NCBI GenBank assembly: GCA_964352855.1
Contig: CAYGTR010000010.1
Span: forward strand, 16,145-80,144
Reading direction: 5' to 3'
Length of the DNA stretch: 64,000 nt
Source of the DNA: Litorimonas sp964352855
Lineage (GTDB): Bacteria > Pseudomonadota > Alphaproteobacteria > Caulobacterales > Maricaulaceae
The notes under the pieces were generated by a model. The model was not told where the DNA came from. It searched no databases and saw nothing but the letters and a program-made list of their open reading frames with translations. The position numbers were made by a program, and so were the translations under genes. Position 1 is the first letter of the stretch; each line of letters opens with the position of its first letter. Shown piece after piece: positions 51,360 through 60,486 of the stretch.

Positions 51360-52793
51360 ATGATGGCTGACACCACCTCCATTGACACGCAATCTGTGGA
51401 AACGCCGCGATCACTTGTCGCCTCGCTTGTACGCGGGGCGATTTTATGGGCGATACCTGTCCTTTTAGTCTCGGCGATTGTTCTGACATGGCTCTACCGG
51501 TCAACAACCTACCGCATTTTTGATGATCCATTGGATAGCGCGGTAACGTCTTTGATTGCCTCGGTGAATGTCGACGAAAACGGACAAATTGTCCTGTCCA
51601 GAGAACCACTTGATCCGCGTTATCAGCGTGCCCTCTCGGGGCGATACTGGCTCATTGGCCAAAAAATGGAAGACGGGACATATCCGTTGAAAGTCTTGGC
51701 GGCGTCGCGCTCTCTTTACGGAGAAAGCCTAACCCTTAGCCAAAATGCATTGGCAGAATTAGAAAATAACAGAGGCCAAATCGTAAGAACGACCACGCGA
51801 GGTCCCGACGAATTTGAAGTTATCCGGGTCATTGCCCAACAAGTTATTCTGCCGAATACGGATCGCAGTGTGATCGTCTTGGCCGGGGCGGATAAACGCG
51901 CATCGACCCGAGATATCCAACGCTTTGCGGTCATTTCTTTCGGTCTTATGACTTTACTGTGTTTGGGTTTGGTCTTTGCGGTCTATACACAGGTCAGGTT
52001 GGGTCTAAGCCCGCTCTTTTCATTGCGGGATAAGGTTGCGGATGTGCGCGAAGGGAATGCAGCCACGGTGGAGGGGCGTTACCCGCCCGAAATTGCGCCG
52101 TTAGCGGCAGAGCTGAATAGCCTCATCACGCATAATAAAGACATTGTTGAGCGTGCCAATACGCATGTCGGAAATTTGGCTCACGCCCTCAAGACCCCTC
52201 TTGCCGTTTTGCAAAATGAAGCGCAGCTTGGGGATAAGACATCTTCTGATTTGGTGTCTAAACAAACGGATATCATGGCACAGCAAGTCGACCATCATCT
52301 ACGTCGCGCAAGAGCGGCCGCTCGAGGGCAGGCCATTGGTGTTTCGTCCTCATTATCCGAAGTTGTTGAGCCGATCGTCAGAACCTTGCCGCGTATCCAC
52401 AGACACAAAGACTTATTGTTGGATGTGAACTTGGACGAAACGCTCGTTTTTCGTGGCCACAAACGCGACCTCGAAGATATGGTTGGAAATCTCATGGATA
52501 ATGCGGCGAAATGGACAAAGAGCGATATACGCTTGATCGCTATGTCAGATTTAGATCGACCTGAAATGATGCGGGTGACGATTGAGGATAATGGCCGCGG
52601 CCTTAAACCCGATGAGTATGAAGAAGCGGTCAAGCGCGGTGCGCGTTTGGATGAAGCCACGCCGGGAACCGGTCTAGGCCTGGCTATCGTGGATGATTTG
52701 GCGCGGGCCTATAAGGGTCAATTTATCTTATCGCGTTCAGATTTGGGCGGGTTGAAGGCGGAGCTTCTTCTGCCTAAAAAAGGAACGTTATGA
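51360..52793 (+). CDS. Sensor histidine kinase (FeuQ/PhoQ-like)
   Basis: 477 residues. Two membrane helices (about 28-46 and 189-211) flanking a periplasmic sensor of about 140 residues, HAMP-like linker (QVRLGLSPLFSLRDKVADVREGN), HisKA with HVGNLAHALKTPLAVLQNE (phospho-His about residue 275) and HATPase with NLMDNAAKWTK, EDNGRGLKP, GTGLGLAIVDDL. A TTG (51357) just before the ATG is the first possible start. Overlaps the DUF938 gene by 4 bp. Confidence 0.92.
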   Translation: MMADTTSIDTQSVETPRSLVASLVRGAILWAIPVLLVSAIVLTWLYRSTTYRIFDDPLDSAVTSLIASVNVDENGQIVLSREPLDPRYQRALSGRYWLIGQKMEDGTYPLKVLAASRSLYGESLTLSQNALAELENNRGQIVRTTTRGPDEFEVIRVIAQQVILPNTDRSVIVLAGADKRASTRDIQRFAVISFGLMTLLCLGLVFAVYTQVRLGLSPLFSLRDKVADVREGNAATVEGRYPPEIAPLAAELNSLITHNKDIVERANTHVGNLAHALKTPLAVLQNEAQLGDKTSSDLVSKQTDIMAQQVDHHLRRARAAARGQAIGVSSSLSEVVEPIVRTLPRIHRHKDLLLDVNLDETLVFRGHKRDLEDMVGNLMDNAAKWTKSDIRLIAMSDLDRPEMMRVTIEDNGRGLKPDEYEEAVKRGARLDEATPGTGLGLAIVDDLARAYKGQFILSRSDLGGLKAELLLPKKGTL

Positions 52794-53428
52794 ATAACTC
52801 CGCGATTGCTTTGGAAGACAGAAAAGCTGACGGGCATCGCCGGTTTTCACCGTCTTCAGGTCGGAACAAGGCTCATATCGCTGAACGTTTACGCGATCTT
52901 TTACCTCGGGATGCACATGTTTTGGAAATAGCGTCCGGAACGGGTGAGCACGGCCATGCAACCTGTGCCATACGCGATGACATTTCGTGGCAATATTCTG
53001 ATCCTGATGCGTTGTCTCGATTAAGCCAAGACGATTGGCGCAAGGACTATCCAATGCAGCTTCGGCCGGCCTTGCCTCTGGATATGACAGCGCCGGAATG
53101 GTGGGGCGGCCTACAGAATTATACCACGCTTTACTGCGCCAATATGATCCATATCGCACCGATTGAAGCCTGTGAAGGACTGGCGTTGGGGGCAGCACAC
53201 ATACTGGGTGAGGAAGGACACGTCATTCTTTATGGGCCGTTTTTGGATGGTAAAAATTCTGCCCCTTCGAATCTCGAGTTTAATGAGAATTTAAAGATGC
53301 GAAATCAATCTTGGGGTGTGCGCGATCAAGCTCTTGTTAAGCATATATTTGCTAAGGCAGGGTTTAATCAAACCACTCTGACGGCAATGCCAAAAAACAA
53401 CCATGTTTTCGTGTTTTCACGCGGTTAG
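52790..53428 (+). CDS. DUF938 protein (methyltransferase-like fold)
   Basis: 212 residues of the DUF938 family, class I methyltransferase-like. The SAM-binding motif is ..VLEIASGTGEHGH (about 45-57), then WQYSDPDALSRL and NMIHIAPIEACEGLALGAAHILGEEGHVILYGPF. The substrate is unknown. The start ATGA overlaps the kinase stop, so it is translated with the two-component pair. Confidence 0.82.
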   Translation: MNNSAIALEDRKADGHRRFSPSSGRNKAHIAERLRDLLPRDAHVLEIASGTGEHGHATCAIRDDISWQYSDPDALSRLSQDDWRKDYPMQLRPALPLDMTAPEWWGGLQNYTTLYCANMIHIAPIEACEGLALGAAHILGEEGHVILYGPFLDGKNSAPSNLEFNENLKMRNQSWGVRDQALVKHIFAKAGFNQTTLTAMPKNNHVFVFSRG

Positions 53429-53457
53429 AGCGGACTAGAGGAAATAAATGTCTTAAA

Positions 53458-53484
53458 TGACAATCTTGTCATGTTTTGGACATG
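53458..53484. promoter_or_regulatory. Two dyads upstream of the HtrA-type protease
   Basis: TGACAA-TC-TTGTCA (53458-53471) and an overlapping CATGT-N5-ACATG (53470-53484) lie 23-49 bp before the ATG of the protease gene. Possible binding sites for the response regulator encoded downstream; not proven. Confidence 0.4.
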
Positions 53485-53506
53485 TTCCTGATAGTCAAGC
53501 GCTGTC

Positions 53507-55105
53507 ATGTTGATGGCCAAGCTGAGGAGCCGCCGCGTGCCATTGCACAATATTATTATCTCTAAAAAAGCCGTTTTAGCTGTCGGGAGCGCCATAGCGT
53601 TATCTCTGACATCTGCTTATGCGCAAGAGACCGAAACGATTCCTGTGATCAATGATATTGGGATCAAGCCTCAGGTTGAACAGCCGACATTCAAACCGCT
53701 ACGCGACCAAGGCACGGTTGAAACGGCGCCTCAAAAAGACGTCCCGCCCAGAGCTGAGGATATGAGTTTTGCTCAGCCTACAATCAAATCGGGTCAAAAT
53801 TTAATCCAGACACCCATATCTGCTTTACCGTCCATTGCTGATTTGGTGGCAGAGGTTAGCCCCTCCGTGGTAAATATCATTGTGACAACAGAGGCCGGTG
53901 AGACGACGTCTGAGGGCCAAGGGTCAGGGTTTATTATCTCAGATATAAATGAGGTTGTGACGAACTATCATGTGATTGACGGCGGAACGAATATTGACAT
54001 CGAATTCAATGATGGACGTCGTTACCCGGCGCGTATTTTGGGAACAGATGAAGAGACGGATTTGGCCTTACTTCAAATTAAAACTCAAGAACGTATTCCT
54101 TTTGTGTCCTTTAAAGATGATAGAAACGTGCGTATCGGCGATTGGGTTGTCGCGATTGGCAATCCGTTTGGTATTGGCCAATCCACAAGCCTAGGTGTGA
54201 TATCCGCCATTGGACGCGAACGTGTCGAAAGCGGGTCATATGTTGATTATATTCAGACAGACGCCACGATTAACCGAGGTAATTCCGGTGGCCCGCTATT
54301 TAATCTTGAGGGCGAAGTCGTTGGCGTAAACTCAGCGATTTATTCGCCTACGGGTGCCAGTGTCGGTATTGCGTTTGTGATTCCCCATTATACCGCGGAG
54401 GAGGTAATCGGCGCTTTACGCACAGATGGACGTGTGCGTCGTGGTTATCTCGGTGCAGGTCTGCGTGACGCTGAATTTGAAATAGAAGGTCGCCCGGGTA
54501 TTTTCAAATCAGGTGCGATGATCAATAATATTGTTCCGGGCAGTCCTGCAGATATATATGGCCTGAAAATTGATGATATTCTGTTGCGCATTAATGATGT
54601 CGCAGTTCGCAATTCCGTCGAAGCCACGCGTGTGATCGGAAAGATGAAGCCGGGTGATCTCAGCCAATTTATCTATGAACGCGACGAAAAAACTTATGCT
54701 GTAAACGTCTCTATTGGCGAGCGCCCTGATAAACACGGCGTCGATACAGCCAGAGCGGTCAGCCAAGGCTTGCCCCCGCCCCCGCCAAAAGAGCCGGCGC
54801 GCGGCCAAGTCAATATTGATACAGGTTTGCAAGTCTTGGATATTTCATCCGAGTTTCGTTCGGCCATTAAAATGCGGTCTGACCAAGTCGGCATTTATGT
54901 GGAGTCTGTGACGCCGGGCAGCGGTGCAGACCAAGGCGGTTTTAAAATGGGCATGGTTCTTCTCGAAGCCGATGGAACCCCCTTGGCCGAGACGGATGTT
55001 CTTCGCACAGTTGTGCTCAATGCCCGCCTTGAGGACAAAGAAAGCTTGCTCTTGAGCGTGCGACTTAAAGATGGTCGGGAAACCTATATGGTTTTGCCGT
55101 TATAA
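53507..55105 (+). CDS. HtrA/DegP-type periplasmic serine protease
   Basis: 532 residues. A signal sequence ends near TSAYAQ (about residue 40), then a Pro-rich linker (50-105), a trypsin-like domain with the triad H155 (NYHVIDGG), D185 (ETDLALLQ) and S260 (NRGNSGGPLF), and two PDZ domains (about 300-395 and 440-525, the first with LGAGLRDAEFEIEGRPGIF). Two PDZ domains are the DegP/DegQ arrangement. Periplasmic quality control of misfolded proteins. The first ATG of the frame is used; ATG 53513 also possible. Confidence 0.92.
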   Translation: MLMAKLRSRRVPLHNIIISKKAVLAVGSAIALSLTSAYAQETETIPVINDIGIKPQVEQPTFKPLRDQGTVETAPQKDVPPRAEDMSFAQPTIKSGQNLIQTPISALPSIADLVAEVSPSVVNIIVTTEAGETTSEGQGSGFIISDINEVVTNYHVIDGGTNIDIEFNDGRRYPARILGTDEETDLALLQIKTQERIPFVSFKDDRNVRIGDWVVAIGNPFGIGQSTSLGVISAIGRERVESGSYVDYIQTDATINRGNSGGPLFNLEGEVVGVNSAIYSPTGASVGIAFVIPHYTAEEVIGALRTDGRVRRGYLGAGLRDAEFEIEGRPGIFKSGAMINNIVPGSPADIYGLKIDDILLRINDVAVRNSVEATRVIGKMKPGDLSQFIYERDEKTYAVNVSIGERPDKHGVDTARAVSQGLPPPPPKEPARGQVNIDTGLQVLDISSEFRSAIKMRSDQVGIYVESVTPGSGADQGGFKMGMVLLEADGTPLAETDVLRTVVLNARLEDKESLLLSVRLKDGRETYMVLPL

Positions 55106-55141
55106 TGACACAATTCGAATTAACTAAGTGAGGAAAGTCTG

Positions 55142-55834
55142 GTGGGCCAGTTGGAGAAACAAATGAGAATACTCGTTGTAGAAGACGATGAAGTCGCGGC
55201 TGAATATGTCCGTAAAGGTCTGATGGAGGCAGGTCACGTTGTCGACCTTGCGCCTGATGGCGATTTGGGTCTTGAAATGGCCCGCGCGGCGGATTACGAC
55301 GCGCTCATTTTAGATCGTATGTTGCCTAAGCGCGACGGTTTGGATTTGCTAGGCGATTTGCGTGAAGATGGCGACGCAACGCCTGTCTTGATCCTGTCTG
55401 CGCTTGGCGAAGTTGATCATAAAGTCGAAGGCTTGCGCGCAGGGGGCGATGACTATTTAGCAAAGCCATACTCTTTTACAGAGCTATTGGCGCGTGTCGA
55501 AGCGATTGGTCGTCGGTCTGATCCGAATGCTGCGGTAACAAAGCTTAAAGTCGGTGACCTTGAAATGGATCTTCTGGCGCGTACGGTGCGCCGCGCCGGA
55601 CAGAAAATCCTGCTCCAACCCCGTGAATTTCGTTTGCTTGAATGTTTGATGCGAAATGCAGGTCGGGTTGTAACGCGGACGATGTTGCTCGAAAAAGTTT
55701 GGGACTATCACTTTGACCCCCAAACAAATGTTATTGATGTTCATATTTCTCGCTTGCGTGGGAAAATCGATAAGGAATTTGATGAGCCGCTGCTTCATAC
55801 TGTTCGTGGCGCAGGATATCGCTTGCAGGTATAG
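55142..55834 (+). CDS. OmpR/PhoB-type response regulator
   Basis: 230 residues: REC domain (VEDDEV, D in LILDRMLPKRDG, K in YLAKPYSF) and winged-helix output domain (LQPREFRLLECLMRNAGRVVTRTMLLEKVWDYHFDPQTNVIDVHISRLRGKID, HTVRGAGYRLQV). GTG at 55142 and ATG at 55163 (MRILVVEDD) both have purine-rich sequence upstream; either could be the start. Gene order protease-regulator-kinase suggests a stress circuit for the envelope. Confidence 0.92.
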   Translation: MGQLEKQMRILVVEDDEVAAEYVRKGLMEAGHVVDLAPDGDLGLEMARAADYDALILDRMLPKRDGLDLLGDLREDGDATPVLILSALGEVDHKVEGLRAGGDDYLAKPYSFTELLARVEAIGRRSDPNAAVTKLKVGDLEMDLLARTVRRAGQKILLQPREFRLLECLMRNAGRVVTRTMLLEKVWDYHFDPQTNVIDVHISRLRGKIDKEFDEPLLHTVRGAGYRLQV

Positions 55835-55857
55835 ACCCTGCTTCGTAAGTCACCCTC

Positions 55858-57435
55858 ATGATTGAGGCGATTAAAAAACTGATGCGGAACACGCTGTTCC
55901 GCCTCTCCCTTTTGGGCGCGATGTTAACAATGGTGAGCGTCGCGGCTGCTCTTGCCCTTGTGTATTACTCCATGATTGAGTCAGAACTCAGTCGTGTAAA
56001 TGATAATATAGAAACCGAAATTGCTGAGCTTCAGACGATTTTTGACCAAGCGGGAGCCAATAGAATTGCGGCCGCAGTTGAGCAGAACCTGATCCCTGCG
56101 ACACTTCCCGAAACGTCACCTGATTATATCCGCCTCTACCGACAGAGCGGTCTTGACGCCGTCAGTCGCGCCGTTTTTACGCGGGGTGCAAGCTATGAAG
56201 GCCTTTATATTGTGCAAACAGGGCGTATGGCGACCGGAAATCTCGCCAACCAAGCTGTCGAAACAACAGAGAGCGAGCAGTCTATTCTCCCGGGGCAAGA
56301 AGGCACCGGGCTGACAAAAATAAATTTTCTGTACTCCAACCCAACGCTTGACAATGAAGAGTTTACAGACCGACGGGCAAGGGGCGTAGCGGGGCCAATT
56401 ATGCACCTCGATGACAATGTCGCCGTTATCTTGGTGGGCCGTGATGTTGAAGCCATATCCCGTACCGGCGACCGTATTCGCGCTACGCTACCCCCGGCTT
56501 TGCTGCTCGCGGCTATTTTAGGACTTATCTCATCTTGGTTCGTCTCGCGTAGTTTTGCCAACCGCGTTGAAGCTTTTAACCGTCTGGCCACCGATGTTCG
56601 GGCTGGCAATTTGAACCGCCGTGCCCCCCGTAACTATTCCGAAGACGAAATGGATCTTTTGGCGGAGCATTTGAATTCTATGCTCGACCATATTGACCGC
56701 CTTATGCAAGCAATGCGTTATGCGGGTGATTCCATTGCTCATGACTTACGCTCGCCTCTCACACGGCTACGCACACGTTTGGAAAGTGCGGCTGTTGAGC
56801 TTGGCGATACAAAAGAAGCCGATATTCTTTTCTCCGCAGCGGAAGATGCGAGTGAATTACTGACGACATTTGACGGCGTCTTGCGCATTGCGAGATTAGA
56901 AGCGGGCGAACGCCGTGAATTGTTGCAGCCGACGGACCCAAAACCTTTATTGGATGATTTGGTAGAGCTTTATGAACCCGCTTGCGAAGATGCTGGGCTC
57001 GATTTTAGTGCCGACATCGCGAAAGGCACAGATGTTTTAGCGGATCGGGGTTTGTTGTCTCAGGCAATCTCTAATTTATTGGAAAATGCCATTAAATATA
57101 CGCCAAAAGGCGGACGTATCCATCTTGAACTCCGAAAGACGAAAAATGGGCGTGTGGCAGTTTCAGTCACAGATAACGGCCCGGGTATTCCGGTAGCCGA
57201 CCGCGATCGTGTGAAGGAACGTTTTGTCAGATTGGACAAAAGCCGCACACTTCCGGGGAGTGGTCTTGGTCTTGCGCTTGTTGATGCAGTTGCAGACCTT
57301 CACCGTGCAGAGTTTATCATGGATGATGGGTTTGATGATCATGGCACACTGGGGCTAAAAGCGAGCCTTATTCTCCCAAGGCGTCGGCCAGGTGTAAAAA
57401 CCGATGCACAAAATCAAAAACAAATGACAGTTTAA
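55858..57435 (+). CDS. Sensor histidine kinase of the protease-linked pair
   Basis: 525 residues. Helix 1 about 13-38, helix 2 about 211-232 with a periplasmic sensor of about 170 residues, HAMP (RSFANRVEAFNRLATDVRAGNLNRRA), HisKA with DSIAHDLRSPLTRLRTRLE (H295), and HATPase with NLLENAIKYTPKGG, DNGPGIP and GSGLGLALVDAV. Partner of the response regulator 23 bp upstream. Confidence 0.92.
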   Translation: MIEAIKKLMRNTLFRLSLLGAMLTMVSVAAALALVYYSMIESELSRVNDNIETEIAELQTIFDQAGANRIAAAVEQNLIPATLPETSPDYIRLYRQSGLDAVSRAVFTRGASYEGLYIVQTGRMATGNLANQAVETTESEQSILPGQEGTGLTKINFLYSNPTLDNEEFTDRRARGVAGPIMHLDDNVAVILVGRDVEAISRTGDRIRATLPPALLLAAILGLISSWFVSRSFANRVEAFNRLATDVRAGNLNRRAPRNYSEDEMDLLAEHLNSMLDHIDRLMQAMRYAGDSIAHDLRSPLTRLRTRLESAAVELGDTKEADILFSAAEDASELLTTFDGVLRIARLEAGERRELLQPTDPKPLLDDLVELYEPACEDAGLDFSADIAKGTDVLADRGLLSQAISNLLENAIKYTPKGGRIHLELRKTKNGRVAVSVTDNGPGIPVADRDRVKERFVRLDKSRTLPGSGLGLALVDAVADLHRAEFIMDDGFDDHGTLGLKASLILPRRRPGVKTDAQNQKQMTV

Positions 57436-57456
57436 GTTTTAGCTCAACTCAGATGA

Positions 57457-60369
57457 TTAAGCAGCTGGCTTTCTATAAGGTTGCGGCTGCTCTTGTTCCG
57501 TCTGATGTGTTTGTGGTTGGTATTCCACGGGACCATTGTTTTGCCCTTGTGCATGTTTCTCTGGCACATATTGTGGAGGCGTAGGTGGTGGCGGTGAGGG
57601 TTGAGGCGCCTGTGGAACCGGGCGCGGTGCTGTCTCTTGTACAGGCACAGTCGCGACTCTTCTTTGTCCTATACTGGCCTCGCCAACAGACAGAACATCC
57701 GCGATATCATTTGCAAGACGTGTAATTTCGCTACCGACTTCGTTATTACTTGGTTTTTCAACAATTGTTGGCGGTTTGAGCGGCAATGTGAACGTCACGG
57801 TTGTCCCTTCTCCCACGACACTATTTATTTTGAAGTTACCCCCATGAAGCTCAACAAGCGATTTAGAGAGCGCAAGACCAAGACCTGTACCCTCATGTTT
57901 GCGAGAGTGCTGACTATCAATTTGCTCAAAGGGTTGTGCCAGACGGGAAAGGTCTTCTTTTGAAATGCCAATGCCGGTATCTGAAACATGGATGATAAGA
58001 CCCGCAGATTTGGGTTCGACAATCACTGAAACAGCCCCACCTTCGGGAGTAAACTTAATTGCATTCGTCATAAGATTTAGGAGCACTTGTTTGACAGCGC
58101 GAGGGTCGGCTTCAATCGAGCGCGCTTCGATCTCTTGGAAAACAAGCTTTAATCTGTTTTCATCGGCGCGACCGCGCACGATACGAATGACCTGACTGAT
58201 CATCTCATTTATATTGAGATTTTCAGTATTGAGCGTCATTTTACCCGCTTCAATCTTCGACATATCCAAAATGTCGTTAATGAGGCTTAGAAGATGTTGC
58301 CCGGAGAAGAGAATGTCATTTACATATTCCTTATAGCGAGGATCTCCGAGCGGGCCAAACAGCTCCTTCTTCATAATATCAGAGAAACCATTGATCGCAT
58401 TGAGAGGGGTGCGGAGTTCATGACTCATATTTGCAAGAAATTCTGTTTTGGACTGGCTCGCTTCTTCTGCGCGAATTTTTTCTTGCTCATAGCTCTCGGC
58501 AAGTTCGACAATACGCACTTGTGATTCCCGTAGAATATTGATCGTTTTTTCGAGTGCGTCTTGATTGACTTGTAATTCATGTTCCCGTGACCGAATGGCC
58601 GTGATTTCCGTACCGATACTTACGCGTCCGCCATCCACTGTATGGGTTTCGGAATAACGAATCCAACGACCATCTTTGAGCTCGACCTCATTTCCTTCGG
58701 GTCTCTCTGTCATACTGGCGACCACTTGACGGGCGTAATAATCGACAGTTGCGTGATCAATGCCGACTTGTAATTGCCCGGGTTGGAAACCAAAAAAACT
58801 TTCAAATCTATGATTCCAAAGGATAAGCCTGTCCATTTGATCCCAAATAACAAAACTGTCAGACATAGATGACATCGCATCCACCAATCTGGCTTCTGCG
58901 GCTTGCAGACGGGCTTGTGCGCCGCGTATTTCTGTAATGTCTAACGCCATGCCAATAATAATTCGGGCCTGATCTGAGCCCCTAACAGACGGCCGACCGC
59001 GACACGCCATATAGATTGGTAAATGTGCCAGACCTAATTCTACATCGAAATCACCATTAACATGACTGCGACGAATAGCACCGAATAATCGTTCACGATC
59101 ACTTGCCGCGAATAACCCCAAGAACTGAGACATGGGTAGATGGATGTGATCTTCAGGCATGTTGAAGACTTTTGCGAGAGAGGGACTAAGATAGGCTGTA
59201 TTTTTGGCGAGATCAATTTCCCACACACCGCCCTTTGATCCGTCAACAGCGGCTTGATAACGTTGTTTGGAGACTTCATCACTCGTTTGCTGTTCGCGCA
59301 CCATATCTAATTGCTTGACGAGCTGTGTGATTAACATCCAAACCAACCAAGCTGTCCCCAACATCAAAAGTGTGAAAAGTAAGATGTTCTGAAAGATCAT
59401 CGGAGACATAGCGCGCTTTTGGATGTTGATCACAGACAGCGTAGACTTCGATTTCGGCACACGTGAGGTGCCTAACCAGACTTTTTGATCTCTGATTTCG
59501 AAATCGATGAGAGAATTATCCGTCGATGATTTTATCAAACCTGCGAGACGCTGAGGGCCAATATTATAAAAGGTGAGGGCATCTGCTGTATTAATATTTG
59601 TACCGCCATCAATAACGCGCCCACCATCCCATATTAACGCAGCATCCGGGGCCATAGAGCCGACCAAGCTCTGAGGGGCAAGAATCGCTAGCAAAAAGAC
59701 ATCGCCGCGACGACGAACAATGACGGGCTGAGAGATGCCCTCTGGGGTGACCAGAGATGTAATCTGTACGCCTTCATTCGGGAAATTACGCGGGTCAAGC
59801 TGAGACACAAATTCACCCTTCTCGCCGCTCCGTGATATCAACGTGCCTGTTGCATCCAAAAGGGCGACACCTTCGATGTTTTCAAACTGCCCAAGATAAT
59901 CCACAATTTGCTTGGATGTGGCTTGGGTGAATAAGGCACTGTCTATAGCGGCGATTTCGGTATCAATACGGCGTGAGACGTCGATGGCCTGATTGACTAA
60001 AGATTCAGAAAATGCGCGCGTTTCCTGCGCCTTATATTGTTTGTTATCATTCGCAAATTTTACGATGGATAGGATTGCAAACAAAAGCAGGAAACAAAAG
60101 GCTGCGATAATTATCCCAAGAAGTGAATCTTTTCCGCCCACACGCGTCGAAAGTTTTTCAATACGTGTATTCACTCTAGACGATGTTTCAGAGAAATTCA
60201 AAGGCCGAACGGGTTGTTCGTTGACTGGGCGAGGTGCATTTGGATGCCGAATATTCTTTTGTGGATGCGGATGAGGTGGCGGTGTCATGGCGGCTTGGGA
60301 AACTCGCCCACCTATTTGGGCAGGAGGCTGTGGTGCCTGCTGAATATGTCCGCCCTGATATGGTTGCAC
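57457..60369 (-). CDS. PleC/DivJ-like PAS sensor histidine kinase
   Basis: 970 residues. Order: Pro/Gln-rich N-terminal tail (1-58), helix about 83-104, periplasmic sensor (about 120-320), helix 327-349, PAS domain (370-483), second PAS (495-595), coiled coil, then HisKA with FLANMSHELRTPLNAINGFSDIM (H650) and HATPase (NLMTNAIKFTPEGG, SDTGIGISKEDL, GTGLGLALSKSLVELHGG). The HisKA box with FGPLGDPRYKEYVNDILFSGQHLLSLINDILDMSKIEAGK is the PdhS/PleC/DivJ type that controls DivK in Caulobacterales. An unusual Pro-rich C-terminal tail of about 80 residues is present. Confidence 0.85.
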   Translation of the reverse strand: MQPYQGGHIQQAPQPPAQIGGRVSQAAMTPPPHPHPQKNIRHPNAPRPVNEQPVRPLNFSETSSRVNTRIEKLSTRVGGKDSLLGIIIAAFCFLLLFAILSIVKFANDNKQYKAQETRAFSESLVNQAIDVSRRIDTEIAAIDSALFTQATSKQIVDYLGQFENIEGVALLDATGTLISRSGEKGEFVSQLDPRNFPNEGVQITSLVTPEGISQPVIVRRRGDVFLLAILAPQSLVGSMAPDAALIWDGGRVIDGGTNINTADALTFYNIGPQRLAGLIKSSTDNSLIDFEIRDQKVWLGTSRVPKSKSTLSVINIQKRAMSPMIFQNILLFTLLMLGTAWLVWMLITQLVKQLDMVREQQTSDEVSKQRYQAAVDGSKGGVWEIDLAKNTAYLSPSLAKVFNMPEDHIHLPMSQFLGLFAASDRERLFGAIRRSHVNGDFDVELGLAHLPIYMACRGRPSVRGSDQARIIIGMALDITEIRGAQARLQAAEARLVDAMSSMSDSFVIWDQMDRLILWNHRFESFFGFQPGQLQVGIDHATVDYYARQVVASMTERPEGNEVELKDGRWIRYSETHTVDGGRVSIGTEITAIRSREHELQVNQDALEKTINILRESQVRIVELAESYEQEKIRAEEASQSKTEFLANMSHELRTPLNAINGFSDIMKKELFGPLGDPRYKEYVNDILFSGQHLLSLINDILDMSKIEAGKMTLNTENLNINEMISQVIRIVRGRADENRLKLVFQEIEARSIEADPRAVKQVLLNLMTNAIKFTPEGGAVSVIVEPKSAGLIIHVSDTGIGISKEDLSRLAQPFEQIDSQHSRKHEGTGLGLALSKSLVELHGGNFKINSVVGEGTTVTFTLPLKPPTIVEKPSNNEVGSEITRLANDIADVLSVGEASIGQRRVATVPVQETAPRPVPQAPQPSPPPPTPPQYVPEKHAQGQNNGPVEYQPQTHQTEQEQPQPYRKPAA

Positions 60370-60436
60370 TTAAGTTCCCCCGAATCATCCTAAATGACGC
60401 TAGAATTTCCTGTCGGCTAAGTCGAACAAAACGTGG

Positions 60437-60453
60437 TTAATATTTCATTTACC
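60437..60453. promoter_or_regulatory. Near-consensus CtrA-type box TTAA-N7-TTTACC upstream of the PleC-like kinase
   Basis: TTAATATTTCATTTACC differs by one base from TTAA-N7-TTAACC and lies 68-84 bp before the minus-strand kinase start. Suggestive only. Confidence 0.3.
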
Positions 60454-60486
60454 ATCGTTAAGAAACGCAGTGATTTCGGTGTTTTT

